A DNA stretch of 64,000 nucleotides, from the NCBI GenBank assembly GCA_021292105.1, contig CM037870.1, positions 14,603,234 to 14,667,233 of the forward strand, read 5' to 3'. Positions 47,601 through 57,538 of this stretch are shown here, piece after piece (the first letter of the stretch is position 1; each line of letters opens with the position of its first letter). The notes under the pieces were generated by a model, which was given only the letters and a program-made list of their open reading frames with translations, was not told the origin of the DNA and did not search any database. Both the position numbers and the translations under genes were made by a program. Source of the stretch: Anadara kagoshimensis (Eukaryota; Mollusca; Bivalvia; Arcoida; Arcidae).

Positions 47601-50125
47601 ATTCCAAAACGGCCGTCTAGTGCTGTAAAATTAAAACTAATATAATATGTATTCTGACCAGGTAAATAAGCGTCAAAATATTCAAATTAAAACTGTTACA
47701 TGGACTAGAATGTTATAAAAAATTAATAAATGGTGGATTCATCAAATGGTATTTTATGTCTTAGCTAAAAATAGTTTATTTATATCGAGACGTCGGTAGC
47801 TATAGGGAAAGTAGCAGAAATTTTGACCTTTGCAGTGCTCTTGGAGCAATGTTCGTGGAGTGACCCCATTACTTTCATTTCTAAATGCAGAGTGCTTTGT
47901 AAAAGACCAGTAACTGTTTAAGAAATAAGGTAATTTCTCAATGTCTTTATGAACTTGCAAAGTATAATGAGCTGTCTCAAATTGTATAAAATGCGGAGCA
48001 ACTTTTTGCAAGTTCATTCAGACATTGGAAACTTACCTTATTTCTTACATTTACAATATTTATAAAAATTAAGTTTATTGCCGTCTCATATTTTCCTTGT
48101 TAATTTGAAAACAGTTGTGAAATGTGTTGTTGCTACACCTTCTCATAAAAATGGGTCGTCTCCTGTTAGTCAACGAGAGCATTTGACGTCTCAGGGGCGT
48201 AGACAGGAACCAATTATAACCGAGGCGAAAAATATATGCGCCGAAGGCGCTTAAAATCTAGGGGTCCGGGGGCATCCCCCCCCCGGAAAATTTTGAAAAA
48301 AATGGCGTTAAATGGTGCATTCTGGCGACACCTGAACCTGATATTTGCTGTAATTGATACTAGTAAATATTTAAGAAAACCTTTACTGCAAAAAACGTCG
48401 GATGAAAGTGGTTGGCCAAAAACTATACATTCAATACAGAAAGCAGCATCTTTACTCTTTGAATATCTTAACCAAGGATATTTCTCCTCCCAGGTGTCTG
48501 AATACTTTCTTCCGTCTTCTTTCCTGCTTTATTGGTTTACTCAAATACTTTCGATTTATCATTGTCAGATAGAGCTTTACCAATCAAAAAACAGGAGTCG
48601 AATTCATTGGGCCATTTACTTGGCAAAAGGTCACTTGGTGTGTTGACAAAAGAAGGTGTTGAGCTGGTATCACTGGTCGTTTCACTACTGTTTGATTCAC
48701 TACGTTTTGGTGTAGAAAACATATCTGTTAACTTTCTTTGTTTAGGCTTGCGTTTCATGTTGATGGAAGGTTGCAAATCAGGAAGAATAGAATAATAATA
48801 ATAATAATAATACTTTATTGTATATAAACTACATAGATAGTTTGTTACAATCAACAGATTCACTGATCTTACAAGAGTTACATAAAATATGAAATATTGC
48901 AAATTAATACCTTTGACAGCATATTATTCATTGCACAAAATAATGAATAATTGTTAAAACGAAAACGGATGATATAACCAATATCCGTATCACAGTAGAA
49001 GACCATCTGAATAGTCAAGTCTGTACTACTAAGGACAAAACATAATTTTATATTTGTTCACTATAAATTCTTTTTTATCCTTTTCTATTTTATTTGTGTT
49101 TCTTTTAATTTTTTTTTTTAAAATTAATGTGATCTGATGTGATTTTTACCGAGGCAGTTGCCTCGGTTGCTTCATAGTAAGCTACGCCCCTGCATCTGAC
49201 GTCATCACGTCAATGCGTGGAGCAATGTCCCAAATGAATTGATGTCAAACAATTTATTGAAGCAAAGATATTGCAATTGTAAATAATTTAAAATATTGGT
49301 CAGATCCGGGCTGGAGTTCGCGCCCTGACATCTTACTTACGAAATAAGCTTTGGACCAACTGAGATACTGTAGTTGTATATACTCAAAGAAAGGAAATTA
49401 GAATTGTGAATTTTTTACATAATCCCAAAATAATGAAATCAAATGTTATGAACTCATCTTGAACAAGAACTTTACCCTAAAAAAGAACAATAGAATGGTA
49501 CAGTCAAGCCTGTCTATAAAGGTCATTAAAGGGAACCATTAAGATGGCATTTATCGGCATGTGACTCCTGTAAAGAATATGAAAACAACATGGAACTATG
49601 CAATGCCAAACATATCCAGGATAAGTTGGGATATGCAGTCAAACCTGTCTATAAAGGCCACCCCAGGGAACCAGTAAAAGTGGCCTTTATGGGCAGGTAG
49701 TCTTTATATACAGGTTCAAATAATATGAATAAAGAACAATTGGGATATAATTCTACTGGCCTTTATAAGCAGGTTGCCCTTATATAGAGATGGCCTTTAA
49801 GGCAGGTTGGACTGAATTTTTTTTTACTTTTATCAATCAATAACATATGTTATCAAAACCTTTCTTTTTTCTAGATTCTGGTCAATCAGTGCCAAACCCG
49901 GTCTACAGATCGCATGACCCTGTAATGGATCCAGCTGGACATACCGAATCAACACCGTCTTATTATGATCCTCCACCCAATTATGCTGGTGTCATGGCGT
50001 CAGCACCACCGTCCGAAAACCCAACAACTGCCACGCCCTCTTCAGCAGATATACCACCACCGCCTTCATATGAAGATGCTTTGGCGATGGCTGAAAACAA
50101 AAATACTAGCAGTACAAGTATTTAA
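38674..50125 (+). CDS. Unrecognised type I membrane protein with PPxY tail (paralogue 1)
   Basis: Coding runs 38725-38794, 40002-40255, 41495-41684, 43622-43866, 44539-44749, 47024-47221 and 49875-50125, all joined in phase with AG/GT borders; 472 residues. The first coding exon begins at an acceptor (TATTACAG, 38673), so a 5' UTR exon lies upstream. Residues 1-23 are a signal peptide (MNDITYICLLCFLLN...). The ectodomain has ten cysteines, several N-glycosylation sequons (NRT, NIS, NTS, NLS, NES) and a signature NCWDTGQWTVPWPW. A membrane helix spans about 342-366, followed by basic KSKRTSRQRR. The tail has PPNY (423-426) and PPSY (452-455), motifs bound by WW domains of NEDD4-type ubiquitin ligases. 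No family recognised; function unknown. A paralogue lies 8 kb downstream on the same strand. Confidence 0.85.
38714..38728 (+). promoter_or_regulatory. Upstream ORF overlapping the main start, paralogue 1
   Basis: ATG GAA GAT AAA TGA: a four-codon reading frame whose stop overlaps the main ATG (ATGA). Paralogue 2 has a similar short frame at the same place, so it may control translation by reinitiation. Confidence 0.55.
38820..39085 (+). mobile_element. Repeat family with AGACGACCGTTTCGGAAT core (R3)
   Basis: ACCAGTTTTAATTTTACAGC, AGACGACCGTTTCGGAATA, AAGGACCAAAATATATTTTA and GAGGGAGTTTACCTTAGTTT occur in order. The inverse order appears at 42770-42990 and 47395-47660; partial forward copies at 37240-37350 and 38190-38310. 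Non-coding, class unknown. Confidence 0.65.
39648..39850 (+). mobile_element. R1 repeat copy in intron 1 of paralogue 1
   Basis: ACTAATCAATGTCCAAATCA, GAGACCGGATGCTC, TTAGCTAGCTAAAG and GGAACATGGAACTATGGGAC appear in family order. Confidence 0.8.
40272..40445 (+). mobile_element. R1 repeat copy just after exon 2 of paralogue 1
   Basis: Starts 17 bases after the donor at 40255 with CATTACTAATCCATATCAAA and AAGCTAAGTAAAAACTCTAA; the last part is degenerate. Confidence 0.7.
40785..40925 (-). mobile_element. R1 repeat fragment, reverse
   Basis: CACCTGGTCTCACTTGGAAG, TTTTTTACTTTGCTTTGGGA and a GGTATATTTGATTTT end match the inverted R1 order. Confidence 0.65.
41125..41305 (+). repeat. ~37-bp tandem repeat, five units
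   Basis: CATAGGACTTAAGTCAAAAG then TTTAGTTTTCATGGCGT recurs five times; the third unit is shortened. Lies in intron 2 of paralogue 1. Confidence 0.9.
41365..41475 (-). mobile_element. R1 repeat adjoining the exon 3 acceptor, paralogue 1
   Basis: CTAGCTAGCTAAACAGAGGC, TTCCGGAACACC, GTGATTGTGATTTGAGCATC and GGTATGTTT. It ends about 25 bases before the exon at 41495. The equivalent intron of paralogue 2 has the same element in the same orientation. Confidence 0.7.
41828..42157 (-). mobile_element. tRNA-headed SINE, reverse orientation
   Basis: On the minus strand the head reads GCGGTAGCGCAGCTTGTAGA with B box GGTTCGAACCCC, the best-preserved tRNA-like head in the window. On the plus strand the left end CCAGTCAAGAATACTTCATT is the inverted tail of the SINE family at 4757. 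Confidence 0.8.
42184..42621. mobile_element. CAGGGGCGTAG-ended MITE with 5-bp duplication
   Basis: Left end CAGGGGCGTAGATAGGAACC, right end GTAAGCTACGCCTCTG, inverted termini; AGGTA flanks both sides. It is a deleted relative of the 1-kb element at 48192, sharing AACCAATTATAACCGA and TTTTTACCGAGGCAGTTGCC. It lies 26 bases from the SINE at 41828. Confidence 0.85.
42770..42990 (-). mobile_element. R3 repeat, reverse copy
   Basis: Contains TTCCAAAACGGCCGTC and AAATTAAAACTGGTATAATA, the reverse complement of the R3 order at 38820. Confidence 0.65.
43012..43580 (+). mobile_element. Two R1 copies in tandem orientation in intron 3
   Basis: A partial copy (43012-43125) and a longer one (about 43330-43580) each begin with an AACATAC(T/C)-CCATGTC head and AAGCAAAGTAAAAACTTTG. 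The second ends 42 bases before the exon at 43622. Confidence 0.7.
43925..44220 (-). mobile_element. R1 reverse fragments after exon 4
   Basis: Two reverse pieces: ACTTGTCAGTTTCAAAGTTT with ATGGAGAAGTATGTTTGTTT (43930-44010), and GCCTAAACAGGAGGTGCTCA with CACTTCCTTGGCG (44080-44215). Confidence 0.65.
44940..45395 (+). repeat. ~44-bp tandem repeat nested in a ~200-bp duplication
   Basis: AACCTTGGCGATGAGATCTG followed by TAAGGATGTGCTTCAGACCA recurs about eight times. The larger block ending CCACTGGAACCTATTATAAA near 45100 recurs near 45380, so the array itself has been duplicated. It lies in intron 5 of paralogue 1. Confidence 0.85.
46175..46950. mobile_element. Four R1 copies forming an inverted (fold-back) pair
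   Basis: Plus-oriented copies at 46175-46320 and 46325-46580 are followed by minus-oriented copies at 46580-46770 and 46820-46950. The central junction brings CTCCTGTTTAGTTAGCTAC against GTAGCTAGCTAAACAGGAG, so the strand could form a long hairpin. It ends about 75 bases before the membrane-helix exon at 47024. Confidence 0.8.
47228..47325. repeat. (TTAC)n imperfect microsatellite
   Basis: Irregular TTAC/TTCC/ATAC tetranucleotides starting right after the donor of the exon ending at 47221. Confidence 0.9.
47395..47660 (-). mobile_element. R3 repeat, reverse copy
   Basis: AACTAAGGTATACTCCCTCA, TTTGGTAAAATATCTTTTGG, TTCCAAAACGGCCGTCTAG and AAATTAAAACTAATATAATA in inverted R3 order; closely similar to 42770-42990. 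Confidence 0.75.
48192..49192. mobile_element. CAGGGGCGTAG-ended hAT-like DNA transposon, deleted
   Basis: The left end CAGGGGCGTAGACAGGAACC and right end GTAAGCTACGCCCCTG are inverted. Flanks CGTCT and CATCT match at four of five bases, fitting the exact 5-bp AGGTA duplication of its relative at 42184. It keeps a piece of coding sequence on the minus strand (48758-48537) and an AAT triplet repeat near 48795-48822. Lies in intron 6 of paralogue 1. Confidence 0.8.
48537..48758 (-). pseudogene. N-terminal fragment of a DNA-transposon protein
   Basis: From an ATG at 48758 the minus strand reads MKRKPKQRKLTDMFSTPKRS, a Ser/Thr-rich stretch and PSKWPNEFDSC, 73 residues in all. Basic starts of the form K-R-K-x-x-x-L-x-x-F-F are common in hAT transposases and ZMYM-like proteins, and the frame lies inside hAT-like termini. 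The zinc finger, catalytic core and dimerisation domains are absent, so it is a remnant. The family call is inference. Confidence 0.5.
49636..49814. mobile_element. CAGTCAAACCTG MITE near the last exon of paralogue 1
   Basis: CAGTCAAACCTGTCTATAAA at the left, CAGGTTGGACTG at the right; nearly identical to the copy at 17094, with AAATAATATGAATAAAGAAC inside. It ends 60 bases before the exon at 49875. A partial copy precedes it at about 49500-49580 and a 44-bp remnant lies at 50330-50373. Confidence 0.78.
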
Positions 50126-50597
50126 AACAAATATGGAGGGAGAGTTTTCATTCGACAAACTGGTATAAGGATATTGAACTGTCTCGATGAGGATCGTATC
50201 ATAGGTACTCGTGGAATGGATTTTAAGCATTTTATGAAAAGCATATATTCGATACGATATATTTGTACTAAAATGCTTAAAATCCAAGACTATGGATCGT
50301 GTTGGTAATAGAGAAATTACAATACGTATACATTCAACCCTGTCGATAAAGGTCACCCAAAGGCAGGTTGGACTGTACAATCAAATTGAGTAATAATATG
50401 TAGTTTTAAAAATAGAGAGTGATGTATGACGTCATATAATATATAACCATGGGTAAATATTGCAGAAAAAATTCAGGGGGATCGAAACCCGGTGTAGTTT
50501 ACTAGGTATTAACATTAAAATCCATGACGCCAAAGCACCAGTATTGTGGAATTGACACTGGTTTGTAGAAATCTGCAGGTCAGCTTCGTACCAGTAT

Positions 50598-50603
50598 AAT
50601 AAA
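50598..50603 (+). terminator. Candidate AATAAA polyadenylation signal of paralogue 1
   Basis: AATAAA 473 bases after the stop codon, followed within about 30 bases by GT-rich sequence (GTAGTTTGTGGTG), a normal arrangement for 3' end formation. Confidence 0.5.
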
Positions 50604-50657
50604 CAGTAATTATAGTAGTTTGTGGTGTTTTATTATCAACTTTTTTGTTTGCAATAT

Positions 50658-50658
<1 letters not shown>

Positions 50659-50704
<46 letters not shown>

Positions 50705-50715
50705 ACACACACACT
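50659..50715. repeat. (CA)n microsatellite
   Basis: About 26 CA units with one AAT interruption. A second CA run (50859-50885) follows, and the text around both (CATTTCTAACTAAGAT, GTTTGAAGATCATTC) is duplicated, giving a two-unit tandem of about 175 bases. Confidence 0.9.
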
Positions 50716-51419
50716 GATCCCCGGTTTCACAATCATTTCTAACTAAGATTTTCCTTAACTTAAAATCAAATTTGAAGTCTGAACTATGATAATTTTGTTG
50801 GATTTCAAGAATTCATGCGTATATAATTAAGATCAGTTTGAAGATCATTCTCAGCTTACCACACACACACACACACACACACACACTGGTCATTTCTAAC
50901 TAAGATCTCTCCTAACTTAAATTTAACAAATTTGAAATCTGTATAATTTTGTTTGTTTTCGTGAACTTGTCATTAAGGTAAAGTGTCAGTTTGAAGATCA
51001 TTCCTAGCTAACATTTATGTTATAATTTTGTTGAAAGTAATTAATTGCATTACTAAAAAAATTGCCAAAACTTGCCAAATTTAAGTTAAGGAAAATCCAA
51101 AACAAACATATCAATCCATGTCCAAACCACAATCCCAAAGGAAAGTTAAAACTTTGAAGCTGCCAAATGAGTTAAATAACGTAACCATTCACCATGGAAC
51201 TGAGGTTGTATGCTCGGGAAGGGTAAGCACCTCCCGTGTAGCTAGCTACACCCGAAACGTATGTAATAAAATAGGGAAATCTTAATTAAGGAGTGATTGT
51301 GAAACTGGATTCTGGTCGTTAATTCGAGATAAAAAAAAAAACCAAGAAATCTACATATCCGTTCATAATCAAGAGCTATGATGTTTTGCTAGTTACAAAT
51401 GTTTTAATTATTCAATGTA

Positions 51420-51518
51420 TTGTGATTTACTTATTTGATCGTTTATAAACGAGAGAGGAGAGAGAGAGAGAGAGAGAAATGATTCAGTTATTGTGATTTA
51501 CTTATGTGATCGTTTATA

Positions 51519-51558
<40 letters not shown>

Positions 51559-51594
51559 GATTCAGTTATCGTGGTTTACTTGTGTGAACGCTTA

Positions 51595-51654
<60 letters not shown>

Positions 51655-51753
51655 CAGAATATTGAGTAGTATATTGTGATTTACTTGTATGATCGATTTG
51701 GAGAGAGAGAGAGAGAGAATTCAATGATTCACATTTTACTTGTATGGTCGTTT

Positions 51754-51796
<43 letters not shown>

Positions 51797-51860
51797 TTAT
51801 ATTGCGTTTTACTTATGTGAGATCGTTTAATAGAAAAAGATAATTCGGTGATTTACTTAT
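51420..51860. repeat. Higher-order tandem repeat with embedded (GA)n and (TA)n
   Basis: The phrase GTGATTTACTTATGTGATCG, followed by TTTATAAACGAGAGAGAGAG, recurs about five times. Each unit carries its own GA run of different length (near 51455, 51525, 51703, 51760), and one carries a TA run (51598-51650). Confidence 0.85.
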
Positions 51861-52821
51861 ATGAGAGAGATTAAATTACTGCCTTAAAATTTTACGCAAT
51901 TATTATTGTTTACATGTAGTTGTACAGATAATAATTTAATAAAAATTTTACATATTGCTATGTTAATTAATGTTGTTAATGAATTTTATTATTGGATAAA
52001 AAATGATATTCTTACTCTAGTTTCTTATTTATTTAGTTCAAGCGTTTGTGCATTTTGTAGCTCAATGATCAGGTTATTATTCATCAAAAACAAACATACT
52101 ACTGTGTGATTTGAACATGGAATATTGTAAATTACGTTTTAATAAAAAATTGCTTGGAATAATTAACAGTGCATATTTATTCATTATTCAGAGACCTAAC
52201 TAAAAGTATATTTTTGTCAATGCTGCATGTTTTGGTTAACGTCTGTATATAGAAAAAATCACATTTTTGACAGAAAATACGTATTCCAGCTAACCATTTG
52301 AGACTTAAATTACAAATGAATGTTGGGTAAAAATTTACCTTTCACCTGCGTGATTGAGTAAAAAAAATCACACCTGGTCGACCTACATATATAACCAAAA
52401 GATAATGAGGCACCTAATGGGAGTATTTATAATAAACCACTGATATTCTTGAAAAAATGGCAAAATTTATGGTATGTACACACTCACATAGACTGATTTA
52501 AAACAAAACATATTTTTTCCACTTAGGTCTCTCTTTTCTGTGTTGAAATATAATTAAAATTTTAACAAAAAATTAGAATTAAATATTTAATTGGAATATA
52601 TCCATGTTCAAAATAGCCTTTATGCACAGTAATCTATGTTTAAATCACATTTTAAAAAATTAAAGTAAAATCTTTAAAAACTGACCAATTAATACGTGAA
52701 ACACCAGAAAAGTGAAACCGGGTGCTCCGGAAGGGTAAGTACATCCATCTTTAGTGACATTCGGGTAAGCTATGGTTATCTAGATACAGACTATGCCGTA
52801 TCTCTTTCAAGTACAACCACT

Positions 52822-52975
52822 ACTATAGCTCAGTTGGTAGTGTGTTAGCGCCCTATGTGGGAAGGCGGGTTTCATTCCCTGGTCGGTCTGACCAAGACTT
52901 GAAAATAGGTAGTGATTGTTCTTTCGCTAAGCACTCTGCATTTAGAAATAAAAATCACCGGGTCCTTAGAAAGGT
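52822..52975 (+). mobile_element. SINE, 5' part
   Basis: Head CTATAGCTCAGTTGGTAGTG (a good A box), a B-box-like GGGTTTCATTCCC, then GACCAAGACTTGAAAATAGG as in the copy at 4757. The 3' half is missing. Confidence 0.75.
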
Positions 52976-53286
52976 ACATGTACTTTACAAACAATGCAAC
53001 GGTCTGTTATGGAGCTTTAAGAAATATTATATGTTGAATGGAAGACACCTCCGTGTTATTGATTTTCAATATTGCGCAAAAATTAGAACATGTTTTTTCA
53101 AAATATTACTTCACATAGGAAATCGCCTTCTAGAAAGAAACACGTATTGAGTTGAGGTAATACTATATGCACTCAAAAATTAATATCGACAGTTTTAAGC
53201 ACTCTTATTTACTACAAATACTTTTTTTTACATTTACACTGAACTTATAGGTCATATGTAAATAAGGAAACCTTGAATATACAATT

Positions 53287-53512
53287 ATTGGCAGACAACA
53301 TTGACCTGTCCGCTTGACCTTAAATTTAAACATTTAATATGGACCAGTACATTTTGTACAGGGGACACAGGTGTTTATTTTATTTACATCATGGAAAGCA
53401 TTATTGTTTATGTATTAACATCAAATCCTTTCACCATCCATGCATTGAATAGGTCATCATATATAAGAATATTCCTCATTAAAGGTCGAGCGGACATGTC
53501 AATGTTGTTTGC
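53287..53512. mobile_element. MITE with ~35-bp inverted ends
   Basis: The left end GGCAGACAACATTGACCTGT and right end CAATGTTGTTTGCC are inverted, and the similarity extends through CCGCTTGACCTT against AAGGTCGAGCGG. Same family as 32826. The region after 54600 holds a partial left end. Confidence 0.75.
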
Positions 53513-53699
53513 CTAAATTGTCATGGGAATGATAAATAGACAGGCTTGGTATTTTAAATTTAATCGTGACATAATGTTTTCTTGCATGTGTTTCTTCAGG
53601 TGTGTCAGTATAAACGAAGTAAACATGACATCAAATATTTTATAGGCCCATATTTTTACCATTTATTCAGGTGTGTCGATAGAAGGGAGGTAACTCTAC

Positions 53700-54600
53700 A
53701 AGAGCACTAAAACGTCGAATCGGCAATTTTCAGTGATTCGTGTATCACGTCGCATCAGGAGTTTTCAGCTTTTCGTGTTTAACATTGTTTTAGAAATTTC
53801 AGCATTTCGTGTTTAACATTGCATCAACAATTTTCAGCTTTTCGTGTATCACGTCGACGCGGCAGGAATTTTCAGCTATTCCTGTTTCACGTCGTATCAC
53901 CAATTTTTCAGTTATTATTGTTTCACAAATTATCAATTATTCGTGTATCACGTCGCATCACGAATTATCAGTTATTTATCAGTTATTCGTGTATCACGTC
54001 GCATCACGAATTATCAGTTATTCGTGTATCACGTCGCATCACGAATTATCAGTTATTCGTGTATCACGTCGCATCAGGAGTTTTCACCTATTCATGTTTC
54101 ACGTCGCATCACCAATTGTTCAGTTATTCATGTTAAACGTGCAATAATCAAGTTTCAGCTAATCGTGTTTAACATCGTAACAACAACTTTAGCTTTTCGT
54201 GTATCACGTCACATTAGCAATTTTTCAGCTATTAGTGTATCACGTCGTATCAGCAATTCTTCAGTTATTGGTGTTAAACATGGAATCATCAAATTTTAGC
54301 CATTCGTCGCATAAGCAATATTTTAGCTATATGTATTGAACAGCGCATCAGCTTTTCGTGTAAACGTCGAATCAGCATTTTTTCAGCTATTCTTGTGTAG
54401 CTTGGAATCAGCAATTTATTTAGGTATTCAAGTTTAACGTCGGCTCGGCATTTTTCAGCTTTTCATGTTTCACGTCTCGTCACCAATTTTTCAGCTATTC
54501 GTTTTTCACGTCTCATCACCAATTTTTCAGTTATTCGTGTTTCACGTCTCATCACCAATTTTTCAGCTATTCGTTTTTCACGTCGCATCACCAAAATTTT
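53700..54600 (+). repeat. Minisatellite, 35-bp unit, ~900 bp
   Basis: The unit TTCGTGTATCACGTCGCATC + ACGAATTATCAGTTA recurs. In the central part (about 53940-54090) spacing is mostly 35 bases; elsewhere spacing varies and units diverge. The inverted pair CGTG-TAT-CACG lies in each unit. Frames of 105, 112 and 151 codons in all three plus-strand frames are by-products of the repeat. Confidence 0.9.
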
Positions 54601-54861
54601 ATTCTGCTTGACCTCCAATTTAAATATTTATTAAGGACTAGTACATTTACGTTTAGGGTATACAGGTGTTTATTTTGTCTAAATCATAGGAAAAACGTAA
54701 AATAACATCTGTCAATTTAAGTTATAAACTCTTGAACTTCCACCAGGGAAAGGGAGATGGTTGCTCCGGAATGGTAAGCACCTTCTGTATAAAAATTGAG
54801 TAATATGAAAATAGGCATTGCCTATCCCGGGAAATGTCCAAATTTATTATCGGGTTATTGT

Positions 54862-54862
<1 letters not shown>

Positions 54863-54911
<49 letters not shown>
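54863..54911. repeat. (CA)n microsatellite
   Basis: About 24 CA units. Confidence 0.95.
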
Positions 54912-54915
<4 letters not shown>

Positions 54916-55289
54916 GATGGCACACATTGTTTTGTCTCACCAAATACTAGTGGGACTGACTATAGTTAACTACCGCCGAGATCTTGCGTCATCTTTCAAT
55001 CATGTTCTGTCACACAGAACTGAGTTTTGGTATGATCTTTCCAGGGACACAAAAAGCTATTCAATTACCCAATATAGTGAATGTACTAATCCATACCACG
55101 ACAACATTCTCACGTTGTAATGTCTTCTCATCTTAAATCACCTTTTACCATACCATGTGAATAATTTAATCTACTGATTTATGGACTGCATAAATAACTA
55201 CTCCTGTTTCTTAAAACAAGATGTGTATCATATCACAGTTCAAGATTGCCCCATTCAATTAATGAAGCAGTTATACCAATGAAAAACAA

Positions 55290-55590
55290 ACATACTAATT
55301 CATGTCCAAATCCCAATCCGGGAGTAAAGTAAAAAAAAACTTTGAAACTGACAAGTTAGGTTGAACACGCGAACTTCCACCAGGGAAGTGAGACCGAGTT
55401 TTCTGGAAGCGTACGCACCTTTTTCTGGAAGAGTAAGCACCTTCTGTTAGCTAGCTACACCGGCCACGTGTGTAATCAATATTTAGTGAAGGGAACATGG
55501 AACTAAAACATCCAGGTCAATATTGGACACAGAGACATCAAACTTGTCAGCAATACAGTGATGATGGTCATAAAACTTTTTGCCGAAGGC
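55290..55590 (+). mobile_element. R1 repeat copy, full length
   Basis: Head AAACAAACATACTAATTCAT, GGGAGTAAAGTAAAAAAAAA, CCACCAGGGAAGTGAGACCG, TTAGCTAGCTACACCGGCCA, ATGATGGTCATAAAACTTTT. The segment TTTTCTGGAAG-GTA-GCACCTT occurs twice. Confidence 0.8.
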
Positions 55591-55644
55591 CCTGATAAGC
55601 CTAGGCTTGCAATATCCCTTGGTCAACAATCTATTCTGTTTGTG

Positions 55645-55900
55645 ACCGCCTTGGTTGCTCAATGGTATAGCATCCTCTTGGAGAGTGGAAGGTTTTTGAT
55701 TCCAACCTGACTTGTGTTATACATGACAATACTTCAAAATTTGAGTTACTGCTTCCTCATTTTGCAAGCCACATTTGGCTTAAAGGATAGATTATCGACT
55801 GGTTATAGAATTATATTAATTGGGAGTGGAATGCTTGTCTGTGACTCTGTTAGGCAGCACCTTTAACCCACAACCCGATATTAATACAGTGGTATGAGGG
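55645..55900 (+). mobile_element. Second tRNA-like SINE type (candidate)
   Basis: GCTCAATGGTATAGCATCCT (A-box-like) and GGTTTTTGATTCCAACC (B-box-like) stand about 30 bases apart, as in tRNA-derived heads. The body does not match the SINE at 4757. Single copy in this window, so the family status is inference. Confidence 0.4.
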
Positions 55901-57538
55901 TAAGCTCCTCTTACACCTTCAACATTCACAGGCATATAGTACCATAATGAGAATTTTCTAAAGCACATACCATTGCAAGTAACAAATGATACGATTAAAA
56001 CTTGACAGCTTGTACCGAAATAATGTTGATTTTTGCCCAGCCCCTTTAAGTTTCACTGCATGAAGAGCCCCAGCCCCGGAGAGTTGAAAATGCTTTTTCA
56101 CTTATATCGAGACGTTTAATTCTAGGATGGTGGGTTGGAGTTTTTTTACCCCAGTCAAGATTATTCATTATTCACCTAAATGGAAATGAAATATTCTGGG
56201 ATGATATACTAGAAAGATGGTGCGTTAAGATTTATATTGAAATGGTCGCTTATGTGGATAGTGGAGTGGAAATTGGCATTTATTCACTTATACCAACTTT
56301 TTTTTCGAGAACCAAGTCTGGGATATTAAAGAAGGTAATGTTGATTTTATCCTATTTAAAATTTTTTACTGATATTCATTCCAAGAACTAAATTATTGAA
56401 ATCCCCTGCCAGCATCAGTAGTCCAGTCGCCATCCCTGGAGGTTTTCAAGGAGTCAATTCAGACCTTACCTAAGTGGATCTCAACTACAGTCAGCTGTTA
56501 AACTCAACATGAATGTTTTATTATTGTTATTTTCATCACAACTTTTTGGGACTGTGGTCCATCTCATTGCACAACATGTACAGTTTCCTCATCAGTTATG
56601 TCCAAGTTAGATTTTTGATGAGTGCAGCCATTGTAGTTGAAGTCAGTTCTAGTCAACACCTTAAAGTCAAACTGGTCCAGCTCGATCAGCTGATCATGAT
56701 ATCCACGTCACATGTAAACAAACAAGAGGATTTGTCAATATTTACATCAAATTCGGAATAAATTCAATAAATTTTATCTGTATTTTCATAAAAATGATTA
56801 TTGGGACGAACTGTTAATTAATTCTTTTGAAAAACGCATTTTATTATTTTTCTTAAAAATCGATCGTTTGTAAGAACGTCTTTCCCGTCCTGACGAACGC
56901 CATTTTTGTTTAAACTGCATTCAGCGAGGGTCACAGATGCACTCAAAATTTGGATTCAATTAAGTAGTAATATGTGAAAAAGAGTTACCATAGAAGTCGT
57001 ATACTGTGGATATGCTAACCTCGTGAATAGTTTTGTGTCAGGTAACTGTGGTTATCGATTTATCTAACTTGAAATCGGCAAATTTTGTATCTTCCCGCAT
57101 TGTATACTGTGTGATCATGGTTGATGCACGTGGGAAAGTCGGTCGCTGATTGGCTTGCAGTGGTTATCGATCTGAATTGAACTTTGACCCGATCAAAAGA
57201 AATCACGTCATCGCGAATCTTGAAACGCTACACTTGGAGATCAGCCAGAACGGCGAAAGAAACGTAAATATTTGGTACTCGATCAACCTATTTAAATTAT
57301 TACTTGTTTCAATGAATAATTTTCACGATAATCGTTTCTTGGTTTCATTTCTGATGTACGAGACGGGCGAGATTTCCCCCCATATGGAGCTCACTTCCTG
57401 TCGATTTGACCCCTTCAATGGCCTTGAGAAAAAAAGTGAAAAGTGGTGCACGCGCGGCGTCAAATGATTTGGACGTACGGTCTATAGAATTTTTACACAA
57501 ATTTCTATGACGTCATAATACATACGTGTTACCTATAG

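Noticed and set aside
48236-48646. 136-codon plus-strand frame
   Set aside because: It lies wholly inside the hAT-like element, antisense to the transposon-protein remnant.
53809-54299. Protein-coding gene of 105-151 codons
   Set aside because: The frames are by-products of the 35-bp minisatellite and overlap one another in all three frames.
53700-54600. CRISPR-like array
   Set aside because: Eukaryotic context, units directly adjoining without unique spacers, and unit divergence typical of a minisatellite.
54722-55120. Frames rich in His-Thr or Cys-Val
   Set aside because: Translations of the CA microsatellite at 54863-54911.
57150-57467. 105-codon frame starting MACSGYRSELNF
   Set aside because: No splice partners, signal or recognised motif; it lies in a GC-richer patch that may be a transposon body.
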